Part shown: piece by piece, positions 56,391 through 64,000 of the stretch | Position numbering within the stretch: the stretch's first letter is position 1 | Layout: every line of letters starts with the position of its first letter | From: Lotus japonicus | Lineage: Eukaryota > Streptophyta > Magnoliopsida > Fabales > Fabaceae | Length of the DNA: 64,000 nucleotides | Direction: 5' to 3' | NCBI RefSeq assembly: GCF_012489685.1 | Contig: NC_080043.1 | Coordinates: 16,052,223 to 16,116,222 of the forward strand | Program-made: the position numbers and the translations under genes | The notes under the pieces: generated by a model | Database searches by the model: none | What the model was told of the DNA's origin: nothing | What the model saw: only the letters and a program-made list of their open reading frames with translations

Positions 56391-58645
56391 TTAGACATTG
56401 AAACCAATGACTTCACCAATCCCATTGTTGGAGTTTTCCTCATTAGACCGTCCTACATTCATCGTCTTCATTTTTTTTTTGAAAATGAAATATATAGATA
56501 AATGAAATACTTGGGAACAAACTCTCCCAAATGAGTTGATGTCCAAGCAAAGCAACAATAGCAAAAGAAGTAACAACAGCAAAGAAACTAGACAAGAGCT
56601 AGCTAGAAAAGAAAGAGCAAACAATAAAAAGAGGGGAAAAGACGATAAAAAAGCAGCAGCAGCAGCAACAGCAAGGTCAATCTTGATCTCATCAAGGGCA
56701 GCAAGACCATCATGCATCTTCAACCAGCATTGAAGCATTAGAGAACATATATAATTGATAGAGACCACCCTCAAAAACTAGCTAGCAACCAACGAGACCC
56801 TCACAACAGCAAGCTGCCCTTATAGCCAGCCAGTAGAAACCAGCACTTCACCCAATTGCAAGAAGAACAACCCTCTACCACCCTCTGGTTTTTTAATTCA
56901 CTAAGGACAGCCAATTCCTTTCTCCTCCAAAGTATAGCTAAGCCTCCCGCTGCTCCACATTCATCGTCTTCTTTGCATCCTTATTCTGAAAGATGCGATA
57001 CACGGCACAATTTGCCATCTGCATTTTAAATAACAAAGATTTTAAATGATGAAATACTTATGATGTATAAGCCAATAGGAAACAACTTGGATAATGATGA
57101 AACCTAGCTGCCAACTAACTATTCTCATGATAATTTAAAAGTCATTACTCTAAGATATTGCTTGGTAACGAAACCAAACATAACAAATATAGTGGAGCAA
57201 AACATAAGTTGTGTAGAAAATAATATTTTATGTATTGTATTTAGTAATTTCACAAAAAAAAAACTTCATTAGAAATAAGTATAAGTTTAATTATTTATAA
57301 AAATTTGTCATGTTTATTATTTGATCGAACATAAAAAATTGATCCCAACATAATAATTTTTTCATATATACAAAATTATTATTGATATTTTAATTTATAA
57401 TAAATTGTTGTCACTAAATTTATAAAAAAAACATGCATAATTTTTATTTGTTAATATAGTTAAACACATAATAATTTTATAACTCATTATTTTATAATAA
57501 TATTTATATGCCTAATTCATGTATATAATTTTATATTATTATATAAGTAAAAGGTTTATTCTTATGTTCTTCATAGTTCCACAATTTTCAAGGGAACGAA
57601 AACGTACTGTTTTAGGATTTTATTTTTCAATGTTCTATTCCATCCTAAAAATATAATAAACACAAAACAAAGTGTATGTTTCAAGTTTCCATTCAAATCG
57701 GTCCACCAAGCACTACCTAAATTCCTGCTCAATTTTGATGATAATGAAAATGGTCAATAAATTCTTCAATTCTTAATTCACCTTAGCTGGGTTTGCCACT
57801 AACACAAGACGAAACTCATGCATCACCTATTTGGTCCTCCTAGCACATGCTCCTTTCACCTCATTGTTTCCAGGGATAGGAACACATTTTCCTTTCTCAA
57901 TAACTCTCAAATGGCCACTCCCAGCAACTCTCTCGTCATTGTTTTCAAGGTCACGATCCATGGTGTTGTAGAAAAAAATCTTACGCTCATTAAAAATCTT
58001 TCCATCTGCAAAAACAAATTAATTAAACTCAAAACACCTTCTTTGTAATTAAATTCCCACTTAAAAACAGAACATATACACTAGGCCGTGGAGATTTTGT
58101 TTTTTGTTTTTGAAGGGACACTATGCTCTTTCTCAAGGTCAGATCATGGGTTATAAAAGATTAAGAGTGTGTTTGGTTTTCCATTAAGAGATGTCTCATG
58201 ATCAATTTTGGTAGAGTAAAATCAACCATTGATTTCAGACTCAAAACGAATTCTATTAGAAGCTAGAGAGAGTAACTATCGCATTGAACATACAATTGTG
58301 AGATTTTACAATTGAGTATCACAATATTATCCAATAAAAATATATTTTTCATAAATGTATTAAAACTTAAATAGCCAAAATCAATCATGGCAAACAATAA
58401 TCAAACATACGCTAAAGAACTCGTGGAATAGAGAAAAAAGATCACTAACCTCCTCCTGGTAGACCCCAAGGCTCAGTCTGGAAAACATCAAAATCGGGGA
58501 TGATTTGAACAGGAAGACGCTGAGCAAATACTCTCCTTGTCAGGTAGAATTCCACAAGAACATCATCTGTGGGATCAAACATGTACCCAGGCAACAACCT
58601 AACAGTCCCATCATCGTCCTCATAAGTCATTACCAGGTCCTCCAT
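56391..58645 (-). pseudogene. NAC-like gene copy 2, pseudogene
   Basis: Paralogue of the gene at 30,646-32,750. Exon 1 58,645-58,450 (LPGYMFDPTDDVLVEFYLTR, TEPWGLPGG). Exon 2 58,005-57,782 carries a 36-base in-frame deletion compared with copy 1 (losing the IGKRNTLNFWKV segment) and a TAG at 57,829-57,827 where copy 1 has the W of TKWVMHEF. Exon 3 begins at 57,018 (MANCAVYRIFQNKDAKK) and is split by a retroposon at 56,470-56,956; its original end (VGRSNEENSNNGIGEVIGFN) lies at 56,465-56,391. Three independent lesions make this a pseudogene. It preserves the ancestral C-terminus that copy 1 lost. Confidence 0.85.
56470..56956 (-). mobile_element. LINE-tail retroposon, 487 bp, inside NAC-like copy 2
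   Basis: Flanked by a perfect 15-bp duplication ACATTCATCGTCTTC (56,455-56,469 and 56,957-56,971). The T-run at 56,471-56,480 marks the 3' end on the - strand; the tail reads CATTTGGGAGAGTTTGTTCC on the - strand. The copy 1 block (near 30,630) has a single uninterrupted version of the target. No intact ORF; a 5'-truncated or non-autonomous LINE. Confidence 0.93.
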
Positions 58646-60240
58646 CACAAAAAGGCTTATCCGAATTCTTTAGGTGAATGACTCTGGTAATGAGGTTTAG
58701 ACAGTAATTTATAACGCTACATGAAACACTAAAATATTTGAAATGTCATATTAAATATTAATTATTAAACTCCTAAATTTATTTTTATTTATAGTTAATC
58801 AAGAAATACTAAACTTTTTGAAATATTAATTATCATAACAATTGTTGAAATATAATTAAACCAAACTTTTATTTCTTAAAAACTGTATATTAAACTAAAA
58901 TAATAATATTTCTATAAAAAAAATAAAATGATTCCAATTGTTATTTTTTTAAATAATTTTACTATATATATTCTCTTTTGCTTTAATCTTTATCCCATGA
59001 TTTCATTTTATATCAATAATATTTTCGTTTAAAAAAAAATATATTGCTTTTGCTTTAAAAAAACTAGGACCTCTAAAATGTGTTGCTTGAGAAAAGTAAA
59101 TTAGTCAACTATATATATTCTTTTGAAATTAACTATATATTATTAAAATTGAGCAGAGAAAGCATGACTCACTTAAATAGAAATTTAGTTAACAATATTT
59201 GAATGTTCAAAAGAAAAAAATAGTTAACAATATTTGAAATATTAATGATGATAACAACGTGCTAGGATAGTAAAATAAAATTAAACAAAAAAATTATTTC
59301 TAAAAAACCATATATTAAACTGAAATAATGATGATTCTATAAAAAAATTAAAATGATTCCAATTGTTATATTTTAAAATTTTTTACTATATAAATTTGCT
59401 TTTGCTTTAAAAAAACTATGACCTATAAAATGTATTGCTTGAGAAAAGTAAATTAGTCAACTATATATATTCTTTTGCCATTGACTATATATTATTAAAG
59501 TTGATCACAGAAAGCATGACTCACTTAAATAGAAATTTAGTTAACAATATTTAATAATTCTTCACAAAAACTATCATACTTTTAAATTATTGAAATTTAT
59601 TTATTGTTTATGAAAAGAATGAAAATAACGTATATTAATAAATGTTTTGATGATATTCCATACTTATTATTGAAATAAAAAATTAAATTAAATTAATGAT
59701 ATTTAACATTATTTTTTTCTTGAAATATTTACTAATGGGAATATACTAATTAATAATTAATTATCCTTTCTATAATTAGTTATATTGCTTAGAAAAGCCC
59801 TTAATTTTTTATAATTAAAATAATAAATATTAATTATCAGCAACAGAATTAAAGAATAAATTCAATTGTAATAGAATTATATTAAGTAATATTATTTATT
59901 TAAAATAGATATTTTTTTTGAATGGAAATAGATATTAAAATTAAAAACAAGTAACATTTTAATAAAATAATTTTTAGATGATTCTATTTTTGGAATTGAA
60001 GGGAACACATATATTCTTCATGTGGAGCTACTGGTTATCCTCCATGGACTCCATTTGACCTGAAACCATGGGTACCCGCAAGTGATATGTTATTTTGACT
60101 CGTTGCATGCGATGAAGTTGGTTTTGAATCCCACTTCCAAAATTGATGCCTTAGCCGTTTTGATTGGGAATATCATAGACTTATTCACAGACAATGGGAT
60201 GGTACTTGCTGCATACTCTTAAAAAAGGTAACGCGCAGGG
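58646..60240. other. AT-rich upstream region of copy 2 with a direct duplication
   Basis: No coding sequence seen. Segments at about 58,860-59,213 and 59,282-59,560 are direct repeats (shared TGCTTGAGAAAAGTAAATTA, GAAAGCATGACTCACTTAAA), about 350-420 bp apart. The rest is A/T tracts. Confidence 0.75.
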
Positions 60241-60309
60241 GTGGAGCTTATTTATGACTAGGGGAGTCATGCATGGCTCCCAAAACTTTTAAAAGAAAAA
60301 CTTAAATCA

Positions 60310-61985
60310 TAGGCTACATTTTAAATTTTTTTATACGCAAGTAAAGTATATACAATAACGGTGCATATGAATTGACAATGAGAAGAGCATTGGTCTGGTG
60401 AGTTCTGTGCTTCGTTTCTTGTGGTCTTCATGATCCTCTTCTTGATAGGAAGTTTTGGTTGATGTAGAACCTTCTTTACATCATCATCAACAGACGATGA
60501 GATCTTCAAGACTTTGGAAACTCTTCTAGTAACTAGTTCCCTTTCTCCTTAATTTGACAGCACTTTCTTCTTCTTATTGTCTTCGGCAGAGTGGATGGAC
60601 TTGATGTTCTTCTTTCCAGAAGACTTGTTCTTTGAAGAACCAGCCATGATAGAATGTTGAGAATTCGAAAGAATTGAACGGATTAGATTATGAGAGGTTC
60701 TTCTAAGACGTGCGGAGAGAATGCGAAAAGGTTGAGAAACAAAGGAAATTGTTTGTGTATGGAGGCGGTAGAGATATCCTTAGGATTTGATTGAATTGAT
60801 GAAGATTTCTGATTACTATGTAAGTTCAATTCTGAAAGGCGGAAGAAATTGTGTTTCCAAGAGAAAAATGGTTGGAAGTTATTGATTTAGGATAGGTAGC
60901 AAAACATTCAATGTCATAGGTAGTTGAGTATTGCTGCCGCACATTAATTGTGGCTTGACCTTTCCTTTGTATCGTGACAAGAAGTGTATTGAAAACATTA
61001 TGGCGTTTGAACTTCACAATGCCTCACACATATGTCCAGACGATGAGAAGCCAATGTGGGAAGGAGCTATTTCAGACCATAAACCACGTTTGCCATACAA
61101 GTCGTTGTAGGCTGATCTTGGACGACTTCCTATAGATGGTTCCTGCAATACTTGATTAGTGTATTAGAAAATATATTCCAAAGGGTAGGAAACATACCAA
61201 TACTTCTCCTGTCAGGTATAGAAGATATCTTTTGGTGTTTTTATAAAACAATGGTAGAATGTGCTCTTGGATTCCGAGATCTACTGATTGATGCTTTATC
61301 CAACCCTTCTAAGTGCAGCACACCCCAAATTTAGTGGTAGGCTGAAGAGCATGCGTTGCCGTCTGCCAGAGTCGTATCGTCTATAAGTTTAGGACTAGAG
61401 ATGTCACTCAGTTTCCTTGACTTGTAGTCCTTTGTTCAACTTCATCTTCATTACATCCACTTAGTTTCTAAGACTCCATTTGGTACCACTGATCGTCCTT
61501 CTCAAGCTTTTAGTACTAGAGTTCAGACTTGACTCTCTTCAGGTCAACGTAGTTTTCTTTGTGTCGTCGGAGTCTATATTTTCTTCTTGCCATCCATTGT
61601 CTGCTGACATGGATTTGTCTTCTAAGGTGAGAGCTCACTTGACTTCTTTTCTCAGGAAAGACTTTGTTCTTATTTTCTTTTTCCAAAGCTTCTAGAGCTT
61701 CTATGATGGTTGAGAACTCCTCTTCAACATGTGCTCTGTGCTCCTCCAAAGCTTTGAGCGAGCTGAGCTGTGGAATCCATACCTAATGGTGCATCATCAG
61801 CCTCAAGTGGTGCTTCCTGGTTATGGAACCAGCCTTCATTAGCAACATCTAGTGAAAATTTGTATGCGGTTCTTCCTGTTTGAGGGCTTTGAAGCAACAT
61901 GAGAGAAGGCTTTGTGCGAGTTTGAGCCCATTGGCAATGGATATTTACTCTACACCTGTTAGGGTGTTAGTATTCAGAGGCCAGA
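60310..61985 (-). pseudogene. Remnant of a second SIRE-like element, internal region
   Basis: On the - strand a short frame begins MAGSSKNKSSGKKNIKSIHS at 60,647 and meets a stop after about 32 codons, then continues in fragments (RRVSKVLKISSSVDDDVKKV, QPKLPIKKRIMKT). A charged fragment with MEEHRAHVEEEFSTIIEALE lies at 61,749-61,516. The lysine/serine-rich start resembles N-terminal regions of SIRE-clade extra ORFs, but I recognise no diagnostic domain. It is placed next to the LTR-like sequence at 61,999. Confidence 0.4.
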
Positions 61986-61998
61986 CTATGATACCAAT

Positions 61999-62690
61999 TG
62001 AGATGATAAGAAGTAGCACAAGAAAAGGGGGTTTGAATTGTGCCATCAAAAAAATTGGTTGTCCAAATTATTGAAAGTGTTGTCTCCTGCGTTGGTACCA
62101 TTTGGTGCATATGATAAGTGATTATAGAGAAAGAATCAAGGGACACCATCATTTTTATCCTGGTTCATCCCTAGAACGATAAGGCTACATCCAGTCCTTG
62201 ACTTTACCAAGATTTCACTATGCAAGTATCAAGGACTTCTCCTTACAGGTATTATTGTTCATGCCTCTTCAGACATTGTTGAGTATTATTTTTGTCACTG
62301 CCTCTTTAGGCATAAAAGGTATTCTTTTACCACTGTCTCTTGAGGAATTAATGAGTATTCCTTTTGCCACTACCTCGCCATGCATAACAGTTATTCTTAG
62401 GACATCTCCTTACAAGTATTAGCAAGACTTCTCCTTACAAAGTATTATGAAGGACTTCTCCTTAAACAATCTTTTACATGATCGTCTACTTCTACAAAGT
62501 TCTCTTCTTCTAAGAGTGAGGGTAAACACAAAGCTAGATAGAACATAAAAAGCTAGATAGAACATGATCGTCTACTTCTACAAATTTCTCTTCTTCTACA
62601 AATCACAATCTATCTTGTGATCTTGCTGTAAGACTTTTCACAAAGCTATTCTGAACTATTTTCCAACTTGAGCGTGATGCACATTTGATG
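61999..62690 (-). repeat. 5' LTR remnant of a second SIRE-like element
   Basis: On the - strand the LTR ends CTTATCATCTCA and is followed by ATTGGTATCATAG (61,997 downward), a mutated tRNA-Met primer site. It contains the CAAACCCCCTTTTC stretch also seen in the 34,396 element and several GGACTTCTCCTTACAAGTAT repeats (62,228-62,460). The far end is cut near 62,690, where Athila-like sequence begins. Confidence 0.65.
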
Positions 62691-62692
62691 AC

Positions 62693-63480
62693 CCTATTTT
62701 ACTTGTGTTTTTAGGGTCATTTCTTTGTTAGTTTTGAGTCTTTTTGTCGAGTCTCATGTAGTGTTTCATGCATTCTCATGCATTTTTATCTTTCTTTGTG
62801 TTTTTACTTTGTTTTGGTAATTTTGTAGTTTTATAAGGACCTTTCTTGCATTTTAAGTAAGTTTAGGACTTGCATATCTTTTCTACTTGATTTGAGGGTT
62901 CATTACGCTAATAAACTCTTGGAGCTCCTAGATATTTTCCTTGCTTTGTTCCTAAGTTACCAGGTCTGAAACTGATGAAGAAAGAAGGTCAAGAGGCTTG
63001 GAGAATTGAAGGGAGACTTAAAGAGGAGTAAAGAAGAAGATTAAAAGGTTTTCCAGCGAGCATTGGGCGCCTAGGCGTGCTCCATTGGCGCCTAGGCGCC
63101 AATTGGAGCTGATGTTTCTGTTCCAGGGAAATGAAATTGGCGCCCAGGCATGCTTAATTGGCGCCTAGGCGCCAATTACCTCCAGAACCTACTGTTTGTA
63201 ATTTTGAACTGGCGCTCAGGCATGCTTAATTGGCGCCTGAGCGCCCAGACTCGTGCAATTTTCTTATAAATATGATTCTAGCCATTTTCTTTGGAATCTC
63301 TTGTCATTTTTTACATTTTAATAAGTCTAGAGGTAGGGTTTTGGTTCTGGAGCTTGAGGAGCTTTCTCCAAGGCCTATGTACCAGGTTCTATCTTTATTT
63401 TATTGTATGAATATCATAGACATGCTTGGCTAAAACTCTTCTTGCTTTGGGTTCTTTGTAAGACTTTGGATGTTTTAGTT
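62693..63480 (+). repeat. Athila-like LTR/leader with palindromic GGCGCC repeats
   Basis: Begins near TTGATGACCCTATTTTACTT, a common Athila-type LTR start. A TATA box, TATAAATA, lies at 63,265-63,272. At 63,066-63,247 three units of roughly 70 bp each contain GGCGCCTAGGCGCC-type palindromes. No second LTR is inside the window, so completeness is unknown. Confidence 0.5.
63265..63272 (+). promoter_or_regulatory. TATA box of the Athila-like LTR
   Basis: TATAAATA, about 20 bases after the last GGCGCC palindrome unit. Confidence 0.5.
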
Positions 63481-63499
63481 ATAAGTCCTATTTCTATTC

Positions 63500-64000
63500 A
63501 TGAATGAAACCAAAACCAGCTTAAGGAATCAAGAAGCTTCCATTAAGAATTTGGAGACTCAAGTGGGTCAATTAGCCAAAATCATAGCTGAAAGGTTTCT
63601 GGAAAACTTATGCCCTGATGCTTTGGATGAGGAAGAAGAAGAATCCCCAAAACTAGTCTTCACGAATGTTCTTGAGACAGAAAGTGATAATACAATGGGT
63701 GGACAAATGGAAAATGTGATTGAATGTGGTGATGTTCATGGTGTATCCATAGAGGATTTTGTCTTTGGAGACAAAATACAAAAAGATGAGGAGGAAACTC
63801 CAAATCTTAGCATCAATCTCAAGGACCTGTGGATCAATGGAAAGCATGACAATGAACAAACAAGAAGGTGGAATCTTCTCAGCACACCATGGAAGCAAAT
63901 CAGTGAGAAGTTTCTTAAACCCTCTATTCTTAATTTGATTTATGTTGCCATGATATCGGGAAATGCAGGTAATATGAGGACGCAGTTGTGTCAAAATTTG
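63500..64000 (+). CDS. Athila-like gag fragment, partial at the window end
   Basis: ATG at 63,500, then 167 codons open to the end of the window. It starts MNETKTSLRNQEASIKNLET and continues QVGQLAKIIAERF, the IRNLETQVGQLA-type motif near the end of Gag in Athila/Tat elements. Then come a very acidic stretch (DEEEEESPKLVF) and a segment with TRRWNLLSTPWKQISEKF. The normal N-terminal Gag core is missing between the LTR/leader and this motif, so the copy is internally deleted or rearranged. The protein continues beyond the window. Confidence 0.55.
   Translation, partial: MNETKTSLRNQEASIKNLETQVGQLAKIIAERFLENLCPDALDEEEEESPKLVFTNVLETESDNTMGGQMENVIECGDVHGVSIEDFVFGDKIQKDEEETPNLSINLKDLWINGKHDNEQTRRWNLLSTPWKQISEKFLKPSILNLIYVAMISGNAGNMRTQLCQNL

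Noticed and set aside
1..64000. tRNA and rRNA genes
   Set aside because: No cloverleaf or rRNA-like sequence was seen; the only tRNA matches are the short primer-binding sites of the retroelements.

Overview
This is a plant nuclear window, very probably from a legume (Fabaceae). The evidence is a spliced NAC transcription factor gene with GT-AG introns, a SIRE1-type Ty1/copia element with its characteristic extra ORF and purine tract, a Tekay/Del-type chromovirus, legume-style LINE remnants, many MITEs, and AT-rich intergenic DNA. There are no bacterial-style operons. The genus cannot be fixed from sequence reading alone.

Layout. 1-14,395: a very young, structurally complete Ty3/gypsy Tekay-like element (861-13,827; two 4.15-kb LTRs, perfect 5-bp duplication TTGAC) inserted in an older, decayed repeat. 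14,396-21,100: a Mutator-like MITE with a 9-bp target duplication, a foldback MITE, decayed Ty3 (Tat/Ogre-like) remnants and AT-rich spacer. 21,100-24,410: the one clearly intact host gene, a three-exon SOMBRERO-like NAC gene on the + strand. 24,950-32,750: a block carrying a NAC-like gene on the - strand, expanded by nested insertions: an ORF1-only LINE derivative that itself holds two Mutator-like MITEs (one holding a further retroposon), an Athila-like solo LTR, a LINE-tail retroposon and a 295-bp solo LTR. 34,396-46,488: a SIRE1-like Ty1/copia element on the - strand with LTRs, gag-pol (one frame change and one nonsense codon), a 952-codon extra ORF, and an antisense 130-codon ORF with its own TATA box and poly(A) signal. 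46,500-54,830: LINE fragments (RRM, RNase H, zf-RVT), a hAT MITE, a 1.6-kb Mutator-like element, a Stowaway MITE and a LINE-tail retroposon. 55,690-58,645: a second copy of the NAC-like block, now a pseudogene. 58,650-62,690: AT-rich DNA with a direct repeat, then a decayed second SIRE-like element. 62,690-64,000: an Athila-like LTR/leader with palindromic GGCGCC repeats leading into an open gag-like frame that runs off the window.

How it fits together. The host content is three NAC-family loci: one intact root-cap-type NAC and two degenerating NAC-like paralogues. The two paralogous blocks act as empty-site controls for each other: each carries insertions that the other lacks. Everything else is layered mobile DNA. 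The most unusual feature is the antisense, self-contained small ORF inside the SIRE-like element. After it come the ORF and possible splice sites in the Tekay LTR/leader and the possibly gene-capturing Mutator-like element. All boundaries were read by eye; family names rest on motifs, not on database searches.
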